Notes: generated by a model from the letters alone, not told the origin. DNA of 64,000 nt from UBA4742 sp963734965 (GCA_963734965.1 CAVTJK010000003.1:744001-808000); one strand, 5' to 3'. Counted from the first letter of the stretch, positions 33,381 to 40,754 are shown. Numbers and translations: made by a program.

Positions 33381-34523
33381 ATGACGCTGACCGACCAGGT
33401 TCCCGGCGGTGGCTCGGACGGCGCCGGCTCGCTGCTGCCGGCCATCCGGGTGATCCCGCCCGAGGCCTACGACAACCCGACCTGGAAGGGGCTGGCCTAC
33501 CTGGCCCGCGACCTGGTCATCTACGGCGCCCTCGTCGCCGGGCTGGTGCTGACCGACAACCTGCTGCTGCTCTTGGTGCTGTGGTGCGTCACGTCGGTGT
33601 CGGTGGCGGGCCTGTTCATCATCGGCCACGACGCGGCTCACGAAGCGCTGTTCAAGTCGCGCCGGATCAACTCGATCGTCGGCCACCTCACGATGCTGCC
33701 GTCCTGGCACGTGTACGAGGCCTGGGTCCTCGGCCACAACCGCATCCATCACGGCCACACCGTCCGCGAGGGCATGGACTTCGTGTGGCACCCGATCACG
33801 CCCGCGCAGTATGCGGCCATGAGCACGGCCAAGCGCATCCGCCATCGCATCGAGTGGTCGTGGTGGGGCGCCGGCGCGTACTACCTGCGCGAGATCTGGC
33901 TCAACAAGATGATCACGTTCCGGCCCCCGGCCAAGTGGGCCAAGGCCATCCGGCGTGACCTCATCTTCATGATCGTCGGCGTCGGGTTGGGCATGGCCTT
34001 GTTCGGCTGGCTCGGCTGGGTGGTCTACGGCAGCGCCGCCGGCGTGATCTGGATGATCGTCAAGGTGGTCGTCATCCCGTTCCTCGGCTTCAACTTCGTC
34101 ATCGGCTCGGTGGTGCACGTCCACCACATCCAGCCCGACATCCGCTGGTACCCCCGCCGCGAGTGGACCAAGTTTCGCGGCCAGATGGAGGGCACCACCA
34201 TCCTGCGGGCGCCGTGGCTCCTCAACCTGTTCTTCCACTCGATCTTCGTGCACATCCCTCATCACGTCGACATGCGCATCCCGTTCTATGGGCTCGAGCC
34301 GGCCGCCGAGGCCATCAAGGCCGAGTTCCCGGGGATCATCCACGACGAGAAGCTGCGGTTCCGCGACTTCATGCACAACAGCCGCCAGTGCAAGCTCTAC
34401 GACTTCGACAAGGGTCGGTGGATGACCTACGACCAGGCCATGACCTGGCTGGCTGCCGCTTCGCCCGAGGAGCTCGACAGCCTGGCCGGCTCGCGCTTCA
34501 GCAAGGGCACGTTGGTCAACTAG
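33381..34523 (+). CDS. membrane fatty acid desaturase
   Basis: 380 residues with the three histidine boxes of membrane diiron desaturases: GHDAAHEA (His83, His87), GHNRIHHGH (His119, His123, His124) and HIPHHVD (His291, His294, His295), plus an extra HVHHIQ at 246-250. Four hydrophobic spans lie near residues 44-82 and 193-245. It introduces a double bond into an acyl chain at the membrane, using O2 and an electron donor. The gene stands alone; transcription is probably leaderless and repressed through the 20-bp palindrome just before the start. Confidence 0.93.
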   Translation: MTLTDQVPGGGSDGAGSLLPAIRVIPPEAYDNPTWKGLAYLARDLVIYGALVAGLVLTDNLLLLLVLWCVTSVSVAGLFIIGHDAAHEALFKSRRINSIVGHLTMLPSWHVYEAWVLGHNRIHHGHTVREGMDFVWHPITPAQYAAMSTAKRIRHRIEWSWWGAGAYYLREIWLNKMITFRPPAKWAKAIRRDLIFMIVGVGLGMALFGWLGWVVYGSAAGVIWMIVKVVVIPFLGFNFVIGSVVHVHHIQPDIRWYPRREWTKFRGQMEGTTILRAPWLLNLFFHSIFVHIPHHVDMRIPFYGLEPAAEAIKAEFPGIIHDEKLRFRDFMHNSRQCKLYDFDKGRWMTYDQAMTWLAAASPEELDSLAGSRFSKGTLVN

Positions 34524-34564
34524 CCGCTGGGCGGCTCGCCCGCGGGGCGAGGCCCGCACGTGCG

Positions 34565-35998
34565 TCAGCCCGGCGCGGTGTCGAGGTTCCAGGGGTGGAG
34601 GTGTCGTCCGATGGGGGCGCGCCAGGGGACTGGCGGGTCGGTGTTGGTGGGGTTGGGGTTGGGTGGTGGCCACCACAGCCAGTTGGTGGCGTCGCGGGCG
34701 AGGCGGGCGCCGAGGTGGGATTTCTGGTGGTGGTGGAGGGGGCAGAGGTGCCCGAGGTTGTCCCAGGTGGTGGGACCGTGCTGGGCGTGGTCGTGTTGGT
34801 GGTCGATCTGGAGGCCGGCCTGGTTGGTGCAGCCGGGTACGACACAGGTGCGGTCGCGGGCGGTGAGCCCGACGCGGATCGAGGTGGGGATGTGTCGGGT
34901 GAGTGAGCAGTAGGCGCGGATGTCGACCGTGTCGTGGATGACGGCGGTGGCGAGGACGTCGGGCAACAGGCGCTGCACCCACTCGACGGGTACCGGTCCG
35001 ATGCCGGGGATCTCGCAGCATTCGCCGGGGGCGGTCCACCCGCGTTTGAGGGCCAGTCCGTCGACGAGGACGATCACCTGCACCTTGGTGTTGTCGGGCA
35101 AGGTCACCTCGGCAAGCCCGGACGAGCTCGACGGCCCTCCTGAGGTAGCCGACGATCCGCTCGGGCCCTCGGTGGGCGGCGTGGGCGTCGGCTCGAGCAT
35201 CTTCTCGACCGGGGGGCTCGTTTTGGCGGCGGGCTCGGGCGTCGTGGGGTCGGCGGCTCGGGTTCGGCCGAGGATGGCAGCGACGAGGGCGTCGGCACGG
35301 TAGGCGCTCGAGGACTCGCGGTGTCCGGCCTGGCGGGCTTGTTCGAAGATCTGGCGCTGGTAGGCGTCGAGGATGGCTTTGGCACCGGCCCAATCGGCGG
35401 GTGCCACCAGTCCCTCGAGGCGGACACCGCCATCGGGGTCGGCGTGTTCGGCGAAGCGCCGGCGGTGACGCAGCCGCTCGTGGCGCGCCTGGGCGTCCTC
35501 GCCGCTGCGGGCTCCTTGGCGGACCTGGTCGGCCCGGTGGCGCAGCGCCTTGAGGTCGCGCCGTTCGGCCACGGCCAGCAACGTCTGCTCGGCCGACGGG
35601 TCGGTCTGGGCCGCGCCGGTGACGTGGCGGGCCGCGCCCAGGGAGATCTCACCGGCGCGGACCTTGGCCGCGGTGGCGGGGAACGATTCCATCGCCCGGC
35701 CCACCTCGACCACCCCGACGGCGTCGCCGAACGACGAACCCTCCCGGGCGGCGAGCCAGGCTGCGGTCGAGGAGAAGCCGTGCCCCTTGGCCAGGCCACA
35801 CTCGTCCACCCGGGCGACCGCCGCCGCCTGCACGCCCTGGAGTCGTCGGATCATCGCACCCACACCATCAACCACCCCGGCCGCCTGGGACGCGGTGATC
35901 AGGGCAGCGTCGAACCGGTCACAGAACCCGTCCACGGCGCGCCGCGCCCCGTCGAGATCGATCACAACGTCAGGTTCGTGGACCGCCGTCCTCGCCAT
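34565..35998 (-). CDS. DUF222 / HNH endonuclease domain protein (13E12-repeat family)
   Basis: 477 residues. The N-terminal DUF222 part (DGFCDRFDAALITASQAAGVVDGVGAMIRRLQGVQAAAVARVDE through LAVAERRDLKALRHRADQ) is followed by a Pro/Ser-rich linker and a C-terminal HNH nuclease domain (CVVPGCTNQAGLQIDHQHDHAQHGPTTWDNLGHLCPLHHHQKS) with paired cysteines. Such proteins occur in many copies in actinobacterial genomes and their role is unsettled. The ATG at 35998 follows TAGCAT (minus strand, 36005-36010) by 6 nt, so it is preferred over the GTG at 36004. It borders the cassette-like region on the left. Confidence 0.9.
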   Translation of the reverse strand: MARTAVHEPDVVIDLDGARRAVDGFCDRFDAALITASQAAGVVDGVGAMIRRLQGVQAAAVARVDECGLAKGHGFSSTAAWLAAREGSSFGDAVGVVEVGRAMESFPATAAKVRAGEISLGAARHVTGAAQTDPSAEQTLLAVAERRDLKALRHRADQVRQGARSGEDAQARHERLRHRRRFAEHADPDGGVRLEGLVAPADWAGAKAILDAYQRQIFEQARQAGHRESSSAYRADALVAAILGRTRAADPTTPEPAAKTSPPVEKMLEPTPTPPTEGPSGSSATSGGPSSSSGLAEVTLPDNTKVQVIVLVDGLALKRGWTAPGECCEIPGIGPVPVEWVQRLLPDVLATAVIHDTVDIRAYCSLTRHIPTSIRVGLTARDRTCVVPGCTNQAGLQIDHQHDHAQHGPTTWDNLGHLCPLHHHQKSHLGARLARDATNWLWWPPPNPNPTNTDPPVPWRAPIGRHLHPWNLDTAPG

Positions 35999-36004
35999 CT
36001 CCAC

Positions 36005-36010
36005 ATGCTA
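36005..36010 (-). promoter_or_regulatory. -10 box of leaderless DUF222/HNH gene
   Basis: TAGCAT on the minus strand, 6 nt before ATG 35998. The upstream DNA to about 36070 is AT-rich. Confidence 0.55.
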
Positions 36011-36180
36011 CCGACGAACAACTGTACCCACAACCACAACTCGAACAATTTTCGGCCTCGAGCGTTTCTCCCACGCTGAGCGGACCGGACGCCGCAATGG
36101 CGACTCCACGCTGGAGAGGGTCGGACGCCATCGAGCGCCCCGGCCGAAGGGCTCGCAGACCCATCCGGGACCATCGCAAC

Positions 36181-36214
36181 CTGTCTGGTCGGCCGCACAG
36201 ATCGCCGGTTAGGT
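36181..36214 (-). repeat. attC-like site 1
   Basis: Ends in GATCGCCGGTTAGGT on the plus strand (ACCTAAC on the minus strand, matching RYYYAAC). The left half is degenerate. It marks the boundary with the DUF222 gene. Confidence 0.55.
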
Positions 36215-36229
36215 GCTGGTGAGTCCCCC

Positions 36230-36799
36230 GTGATCGGCGCAACGAGGCACCATAGGGCTGTGGAGGCGCTCACCGATGCGGGGCTGGGACTCGACTACGG
36301 GACGCTGCGATTGGTTCGCACAACCGAGGCTTGGATCAGCGCGGGAGCGCAGTTGCGCGATCGAGTGGCGGACATGCTCGGTGACCTGGTCGCGGGAGTG
36401 GAAGAGATCGGCTCCTCCTCGGTCCTCGGGCTCCTGGCCAAGCCGATCGTTGATCTTGCCGTCGGCTTCTCTGCGCACCACGACCTCGCCCTCGTCTCAA
36501 GCATGCTGGAAGCGAACGGGTGGATCTACCGAGGCGACGCGGGTGACAACGGCGGACACGTCTTCGTGCTCGAAGCTCGGCCGTGGCATCGAGTCGCCCA
36601 CCTCCACGTTGTCGACTACGGGAAAGTCCAATGGTTGAACTACTTGCGGCTCCGGGATCTGCTCCGTCGGAGCCCTGAGGCCCGCAGCCGCTACGAGGCC
36701 GTCAAGCTCCAACTGGCCGACGAGCACGGCGACGGCCGCAAGGGGTACACCGACGGGAAGTCCACGGTCGTACTTACGCTGCTTCGTGACATCACCTGA
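36230..36799 (+). CDS. GrpB family (UPF0157) nucleotidyltransferase-like protein
   Basis: 189 residues matching GrpB: VEEIGSSSVLGLLAKPIVDLAVGF is the nucleotidyltransferase GS-x-D-type motif, followed by LEANGWIYRGDAG, HRVAHLHVVDYG and NYLRLRDLLRRSPEARSRYEAVKLQLA, a helix found in nearly all GrpB proteins. The molecular role is not settled. The start is GTG 36230; GTG 36260, 6 nt after CACCAT, is a reasonable alternative. It lies antisense to the other cassette genes, between attC-like sites 1 and 2. GrpB genes are frequent integron cassette cargo. Confidence 0.85.
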   Translation: MIGATRHHRAVEALTDAGLGLDYGTLRLVRTTEAWISAGAQLRDRVADMLGDLVAGVEEIGSSSVLGLLAKPIVDLAVGFSAHHDLALVSSMLEANGWIYRGDAGDNGGHVFVLEARPWHRVAHLHVVDYGKVQWLNYLRLRDLLRRSPEARSRYEAVKLQLADEHGDGRKGYTDGKSTVVLTLLRDIT

Positions 36800-36853
36800 C
36801 CAGGAATCGTCTCCCACGCCCCCAGGTCCAGTCGTCGAGCGAGGCGCACCGAT

Positions 36854-36886
36854 CGGCGCATCGGCGCGACACTGGGCCCGTCGGTC
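36854..36886 (-). repeat. attC-like site 2 (degenerate)
   Basis: CGGCGCATCGGCGCGACAC then GCCCGTCGG on the plus strand, aligning with site 3 (CGGCACATCGGCGTGACCC then GCCCGTTAGG). It overlaps the stop codon of the DUF1330 gene. Confidence 0.5.
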
Positions 36887-37178
36887 AGTCGATGCCTTCG
36901 ATGATGCGGAAGTCACGCTCGGCGCCGTCAGAGAGGGTCACCAGCGCCTTCTGGTAAGCCTCGCTCTCGTATGCCGCGACGGCCTGTTCGAAACTGTCGA
37001 ACTCGATCAGCAGAACGCGTTGCGTGTTGCCGGCCTCGTGGGCGACGACTCGGCTGCCACGGGACAGGACCCGCCCGCCCCCAGCTCGGACGGCCGGACC
37101 GGCCAGCTTGTCGTAGGCATTCAGCCTCTCAGGGTCCGAAATGGTGCGGTACACACTGACCCAGTAGCCCTTTGCCAT
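36885..37178 (-). CDS. DUF1330 protein
   Basis: 97 residues covering a whole DUF1330 dimeric alpha-beta barrel: KGYWVSVYRTISDPERLNAYDKLAGPAVRAGGGRVLSRG and RVLLIEFDSFEQAVAAYESEAYQKAL. These small ferredoxin-like-fold proteins are of unknown function. A perfect AGGAGG lies 6 nt before the ATG, unlike the leaderless starts common elsewhere in the window. Its stop runs into attC-like site 2. Confidence 0.92.
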   Translation of the reverse strand: MAKGYWVSVYRTISDPERLNAYDKLAGPAVRAGGGRVLSRGSRVVAHEAGNTQRVLLIEFDSFEQAVAAYESEAYQKALVTLSDGAERDFRIIEGID

Positions 37179-37316
37179 GGAAACCTCCTGTGCTCGGCCT
37201 GACGTGTCCGACTTCGAATTGACGCTCAGATTGCTCGATCCGGCGACGGAGCACCGGGCATTTTGTCAGGACGCGCTGATCCGGCCTAGTTCGGCTCTGC
37301 CAGCTCGCCGCCCCGC

Positions 37317-37357
37317 ACATAACGGCACATCGGCGTGACCCGAATCGCCCGTTAGGC
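37317..37357 (-). repeat. attC-like site 3 (best copy)
   Basis: On the minus strand it runs from GCCTAAC (RYYYAAC, perfect) to GTTATGT (close to GTTRRRY), 41 bp. TAACGG pairs with CCGTTA and GGCG with CGCC, leaving asymmetric bulges as in attC hairpins. It lies 17 nt after the stop of the small membrane gene. Confidence 0.65.
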
Positions 37358-37374
37358 GCCCGATCGGTAGTGGC

Positions 37375-37677
37375 TCAGTTTGAGGATTCGGCTCGAAGTC
37401 GGCGGCGGTCGAGGATCGTCCGCCGCGCCAGAACGAGCCAGCACAGGATGGCGACGGAGGAGAGCATCGCGGGAAGCGGGTGACCGAGCAGCGAGGATGC
37501 GGCAACGGCGCATCCGAAGGCAGTGATGTTGGCCGCGACGTCGTAGACCGGGGCGATGAATCGCCGGTTCATGACGTGGGCGATAGCGATGAAGAGACCG
37601 CACGCGAAGGTCACGGACAGGAGAAAGCTCACCACGGTCGTAGTCTGGCCGAAACGCGTCAGATGCAAACTGCCCAC
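37375..37677 (-). CDS. small membrane protein of cassette region
   Basis: 100 residues from GTG 37677. Three hydrophobic spans: TTVVSFLLSVTFACGLFIAIAHVM, VAANITAFGCAVAASSLLG and AMLSSVAILCWLVLA, with a basic C-terminal tail (RRTILDRRRLRAESSN). I do not recognise the family; it is a small polytopic membrane protein. It sits between attC-like sites 4 (just before its start) and 3 (just after its stop), exactly as one cassette. The start codon is only a few bases from site 4, leaving little room for its own promoter, so it probably depends on upstream transcription. Confidence 0.7.
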   Translation of the reverse strand: MGSLHLTRFGQTTTVVSFLLSVTFACGLFIAIAHVMNRRFIAPVYDVAANITAFGCAVAASSLLGHPLPAMLSSVAILCWLVLARRTILDRRRLRAESSN

Positions 37678-37680
37678 GCC

Positions 37681-37720
37681 CCTAACGGCACTTCGGCGTG
37701 CCCCGATCGCCGGTTTCGGA
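37681..37720 (-). repeat. attC-like site 4
   Basis: CCTAACGGCACTTCGGCGTG then CCCCGATCGCCGGTTTCGGA on the plus strand. One end keeps GTTAGGGGC (minus strand), the other has drifted to CCGAAAC. It lies 40 bases after the PhyH stop. Confidence 0.6.
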
Positions 37721-37759
37721 GCGCATCGGGCGCGTCCCAGAACGGCCCCTATGGGACGC

Positions 37760-38785
37760 TCAGGCTGTTACTGATTGGGGGCCCCCTCTGCCCGCCTGCT
37801 GGGCTTTGGCAGCGGCGACGAGAGGCTGTGATGAACGCCAGCTCGATCGGACAGCATCGCCATCAGTCCGCTCGACGTAGGCGCCGCCGTTCGTCCGGTG
37901 CACCGTCTTGTTGCACATCTCCAGCGAGCGAATCGAGTTGAAGTGCGCGATGACTCCGGGACGCAACATCTGGAAGTCTCGCTGCCGAGACCCTTGGTGC
38001 AGCAGCGAGTGGTGCCAGATGAGGACATCGCCCTGACGTGGCACGAACTGACGCACCTGCAGGCCCCGCTCGGCGATCAGCTCCGAGCACGCAGCCGTCA
38101 CGAACCGCTCCGCGATGCGGGGTGCCGTCACGGCCGTGCGCTCCTGGGGGGTGAGCCACTCGTCCACCAGCTCGTGGCGCATGGGGTCGAGGCGATGCGA
38201 TCCCGGCGCGTATTCGAACGGGCCGGAGGCCGGATCGACGTCGCCGACCGCGATCCACACCGCGCAGTAGTGGGTGTTCTCATAGCCCGGCTTGAGATAG
38301 AAATCCTGGTGCCACTCCCGTTGCGACGACTGGACCCCCGACAGGCTGAGGAACATCGCCAACGGCTCGCCCACCAGCTTCTCCACCAGCGAGACGAGGG
38401 GCGGGTAGAGGCACACGTCCCGCATCGAGGGCATCGCCATGTACGACCCTCCCCACGCCGAGAAACCCTTGTCGTCGATCGCTGTCCGTTCCGCCCAGTA
38501 GCGCTCCGTGAGATCGTCGGGGATGAACCCTTCTTTGATCAGGAAGCCCTCACGCCAGTACGCATGCTCGTCCTGGTCGAGAGACGAAACGTCGACGTCG
38601 GAGCGGTCGAGCCGCGCCCGTCGGTCCTCCGGGATTGCCAACGACAGATCCTCGAACCGCGGTCGACCCACCCTGGCCGGTCGCCGCCGGGCGAGCTCCT
38701 GCTCGACGGCGTGGTAGCCCTCCAGACGCGCCAACTGGCGCTCGACATTCGAGGTTGGGTTCGGCGATTCTGGCTTCGCGCCCAT
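37760..38785 (-). CDS. phytanoyl-CoA dioxygenase (PhyH) family protein
   Basis: 341 residues. Fe(II) ligands are His159 and Asp161 (REWHQDFYLKPGYENTHYCAVWIAVGDVDP) and a distal His near 263 (GDVLIWHHSLLHQGSRQRD, with Arg for 2-oxoglutarate). The core SGPFEYAPGSHRLDP is typical. The N-terminal 100 residues are an extra helical region. These enzymes hydroxylate varied small molecules, so the substrate is open. The ATG at 38785 follows TAAGGT (minus strand, 38792-38797) by 6 nt. At over 1 kb it is the largest gene of the cassette region. Confidence 0.9.
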   Translation of the reverse strand: MGAKPESPNPTSNVERQLARLEGYHAVEQELARRRPARVGRPRFEDLSLAIPEDRRARLDRSDVDVSSLDQDEHAYWREGFLIKEGFIPDDLTERYWAERTAIDDKGFSAWGGSYMAMPSMRDVCLYPPLVSLVEKLVGEPLAMFLSLSGVQSSQREWHQDFYLKPGYENTHYCAVWIAVGDVDPASGPFEYAPGSHRLDPMRHELVDEWLTPQERTAVTAPRIAERFVTAACSELIAERGLQVRQFVPRQGDVLIWHHSLLHQGSRQRDFQMLRPGVIAHFNSIRSLEMCNKTVHRTNGGAYVERTDGDAVRSSWRSSQPLVAAAKAQQAGRGGPQSVTA

Positions 38786-38791
38786 CACAGA

Positions 38792-38797
38792 ACCTTA
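38792..38797 (-). promoter_or_regulatory. -10 box of leaderless PhyH gene
   Basis: TAAGGT on the minus strand, 6 nt before ATG 38785. Confidence 0.55.
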
Positions 38798-38905
38798 CGC
38801 CAGTCAACTCAAACCATCTCGGGGGAGCGTCATCATGAGTCGACACGCCCTGAGGCGCTAGGTGTCTCAGAACGCCGGACCCGAGGCGCCCCACGACCGC
38901 GCCCG

Positions 38906-38940
38906 AGCGGCACTTCGTCGTGCCCCGATCGCCGGTTCGG
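38906..38940 (-). repeat. attC-like site 5
   Basis: AGCGGCACTTCGTCGTG then CCCCGATCGCCGGTTCGG on the plus strand; near-identical to site 4 in the core, with both outer ends degraded. Confidence 0.55.
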
Positions 38941-38960
38941 ACCGCGTCGATCGCGCCTTG

Positions 38961-38980
38961 CCTGATCGCCGGCTAGGGGC
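38961..38980 (-). repeat. attC-like half site 6
   Basis: CCTGATCGCCGGCTAGGGGC, only the right half of the element, 20 bases from site 5. The two may be parts of one rearranged site. Confidence 0.4.
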
Positions 38981-39014
38981 GGACCCGGCCAAGCACGGAC
39001 CCGTCGGGCCTGAA

Positions 39015-39020
39015 TAGCGT
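39015..39020 (+). promoter_or_regulatory. -10 box of leaderless CPT-like gene
   Basis: TAGCGT, 6 nt before the ATG at 39027; two GTG codons in between (39021, 39024) are less likely starts. Confidence 0.6.
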
Positions 39021-39026
39021 GTGGTG

Positions 39027-39653
39027 ATGCTCGTGTGGTTGCAGGGCAGTCCGAGTTCGGGGAAGAGCTCGATCGCGCGGCAGATGCTTGCTCGCGCCCA
39101 GTTCGGCGAGGCTTGGTACCACACTGGCGACGACCACGTCGCCATTGGGGTGCCGCGGCGACTCAGGGCGGGACGCCAGTGGGACGCTGAGGAATCGATC
39201 GACGGGTGGGACATCCCCCTCGCGGACCGGACGCTGGTGCGCCGGCCGCGAGCCGGACCGGTCGCGTTGCGCATCCTTGACGGCATGTACCGCAGTGCCG
39301 CGGCGATGGCCGAGGCCGACGTGCACGTCATCCTCGATGATGTCGTCTGGGAGCCAGCGGTGCTCGAGTTGGCCGACCGCGCGCTCGTTGGCACCTCGCT
39401 TCTCGTCGTCGAGGTGCACTGCGAACTGGACATCGCACGCCAACGCGAAGGCGATCGAAATGACCGCTACCCCGGCGCGGTGGACGTCTTCGCGTCCGAG
39501 TCCCCACTTATCGGCCACCCCGACATACGTGTCGACACGACGACACGCACAGCCGCGGACTGCGCCGACGAACTCGTCGGAATCGTTCGCAACTGGGACC
39601 ACCCGCTGGACACGCGTATGCGCGGACCCCGTCGCTACAACGACGCTCCCTAA
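39027..39653 (+). CDS. chloramphenicol phosphotransferase-like P-loop kinase
   Basis: 208 residues. P-loop GSPSSGKSSIARQML near the start, then EAWYHTGDDHVAIGVPRRL, the Asp pair ADVHVILDDVVWEPAVLELA and LVVEVHCELDIARQREGDRNDRYPGAV, all in the order of chloramphenicol 3-O-phosphotransferase and zeta-toxin-like kinases. A small-molecule kinase is likely; chloramphenicol resistance itself is only a possibility. It runs on the plus strand, against most genes in the cassette region, and has its own leaderless promoter. The stop TAA lies in CCCTAACG, reminiscent of cassette ends, but no clear attC partner follows. Confidence 0.82.
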   Translation: MLVWLQGSPSSGKSSIARQMLARAQFGEAWYHTGDDHVAIGVPRRLRAGRQWDAEESIDGWDIPLADRTLVRRPRAGPVALRILDGMYRSAAAMAEADVHVILDDVVWEPAVLELADRALVGTSLLVVEVHCELDIARQREGDRNDRYPGAVDVFASESPLIGHPDIRVDTTTRTAADCADELVGIVRNWDHPLDTRMRGPRRYNDAP

Positions 39654-39670
39654 CGAAGCCTCCTTGGTTG

Positions 39671-39841
39671 TCAAGGGTGTCGTCGATCGTGTTGGGGCGC
39701 GTTGAACTGGTCGGCTGGTGATGGCCCACCACCATCCTCCTTGACTGTGGGGACGATCGCGATGGGCACTCCTGATTCGGGGGTGAGGTGCACTCCTCTT
39801 TCGAGCCACACCACGATCAGTGGAACCCGACGGGCCGGCAT
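39671..39841 (-). CDS. possible 56-residue protein
   Basis: The 331-base gap 39654-39984 holds this short minus-strand frame: MPARRVPLIVVWLERGVHLTPESG then VPIAIVPTVKEDGGGPSPADQFNAP and a basic end. It has no recognisable family and only a weak purine-rich stretch upstream. The amino-acid composition is protein-like, which is the main support. The rest of the gap contains attC-like site 7 and nothing else that I can identify. Confidence 0.3.
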   Translation of the reverse strand: MPARRVPLIVVWLERGVHLTPESGVPIAIVPTVKEDGGGPSPADQFNAPQHDRRHP

Positions 39842-39938
39842 CTCGTTCGAAAGCCAACCCCACAGGGGGCGGCAGGCACATCGGGAGCCCGCCCGCCGGG
39901 AACCACGACGCTACGAACACGTCACCGCCCACTCAATC

Positions 39939-39957
39939 AGGCACATCGGCACGCCGC
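39939..39957 (-). repeat. attC-like site 7 (left half)
   Basis: AGGCACATCGGCACGCCGC, 28 bases after the stop of the Clp-N gene; matches the left half of site 3. Confidence 0.45.
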
Positions 39958-39984
39958 ATTGCAGTCGTGAATGTCGCTGGGGAC

Positions 39985-40497
39985 TCAGGTGTCGGGCGTG
40001 ACCGCATCGAGTCGGCGCCGAACCTCCGACGTGTTCACGCTGAGAGCGCCCAGCAGCACTGCCGCAGGATCTGGTGGTTGGAGCGCGAGGACCTGGGCCA
40101 GCACCTGCTGGGCCGTGACCTGGGTCTTCCGGCGCACGGGCTTGACCGCCTCCTCAAGCACTCTCTTTGCTGCGGGTGTCATGCGAAGGCGATCCTTTGT
40201 CATGACGGCTCTGATCGTCGGCCTCTTCGATACGGCGCGGATCGGCAGTGGGGGAGCGTCAATGCCAGACCCCATGCCCAGGGCACCCAGGGCCTCCTGA
40301 TCGAGCGACTCGAGGGCTTGGCGAGCTTGCTGAAGGCTCACGCCCAACACGACTTCGATCGAGGGATCCTCCAACAAGGCGAGCAGGACGTGATCGGTGC
40401 CAGTTCGGCGATCACCCCGGCGGCGAGCCTCCTCACTAGCCCTCATATAGATGGTCCAGGGATGAAGAATCTTCGACCCAACGGAATCGGCGGTCAT
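39985..40497 (-). CDS. Clp N-terminal domain protein
   Basis: 170 residues. HPWTIYMRASEEARRRGDRRTGTDHVLLALLEDPSIEVVLGVSLQQARQALESLD is one Clp_N repeat, and MTPAAKRVLEEAVKPVRRKTQVTAQQVLAQVLALQPPDPAAVLLGALSV is the second. No AAA+ ATPase domain is present, so it is a stand-alone adaptor-like protein. The ATG at 40497 overlaps the stop of the HTH gene (ATGA), forming a two-gene operon. Clp-N/HTH pairs of this kind are common in Actinobacteria; the Clp-N protein may sense or modulate the regulator. Confidence 0.85.
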   Translation of the reverse strand: MTADSVGSKILHPWTIYMRASEEARRRGDRRTGTDHVLLALLEDPSIEVVLGVSLQQARQALESLDQEALGALGMGSGIDAPPLPIRAVSKRPTIRAVMTKDRLRMTPAAKRVLEEAVKPVRRKTQVTAQQVLAQVLALQPPDPAAVLLGALSVNTSEVRRRLDAVTPDT

Positions 40498-40706
40498 GCT
40501 GACTCCTTGTTGTATTTGGTGTGCACGGATTGGCGGGTGACGCCCAAAGCGTCTCCGATCTGCTGCCACGACCAGCCCTTTTCCCGGGCCGACCTGACTT
40601 GGTTCGCTTCGACCCTCTCAGCCAGGCGATGTAGCGCTAACGAGGCGCGAAGCCCAATTGCTGGGTCGTCCGACGAGAGATTCACGCGGAGCTCTTCGAT
40701 GTCCAC
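40494..40706 (-). CDS. small helix-turn-helix regulator
   Basis: 70 residues from GTG 40706: VDIEELRVNLSSDDPAIGLRASLALHRLAERVEANQVRSAREKGWSWQQIGDALGVTRQSVHTKYNKES. The C-terminal KGWSWQQIGDALGVTRQSVHTKY is a clear HTH. A TTG start at 40742 is possible, but that codon lies in the -35 box of a strong promoter, and a leaderless GTG start 7 nt after the -10 fits better. Two 18-bp palindromes overlap the promoter, so it most likely represses itself and the Clp-N gene. Confidence 0.82.
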   Translation of the reverse strand: MDIEELRVNLSSDDPAIGLRASLALHRLAERVEANQVRSAREKGWSWQQIGDALGVTRQSVHTKYNKESA

Positions 40707-40754
40707 GTCTGTCAGTATGGACTGACATTCTTGATCTGTCAATCTGAACTGACA
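40704..40754 (-). promoter_or_regulatory. consensus promoter covered by twin 18-bp palindromes
   Basis: On the minus strand: TTGACA (40742-40737), 17-nt spacer, CATACT (40719-40714), 7 nt, GTG (40706). Palindromes TGTCAGTATGGACTGACA (40710-40727, perfect 7+4+7) and TGTCAATCTGAACTGACA (40737-40754, one mismatched pair) lie over the -10 and -35 boxes, with centres 27 bp apart. Confidence 0.8.

Noticed and set aside
34565..35998. Homing endonuclease or mobile intron because of the HNH domain
   Set aside because: The DUF222 N-terminus identifies the common actinobacterial 13E12 family; there is no intron or intein context.
39654..39720. A plus-strand attC site with GTTGAAC after the CPT-like gene
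   Set aside because: GTTGAAC matches GTTRRRY and the stop lies in CCCTAAC, but the DNA between shows no attC-like pairing and does not resemble the other copies.
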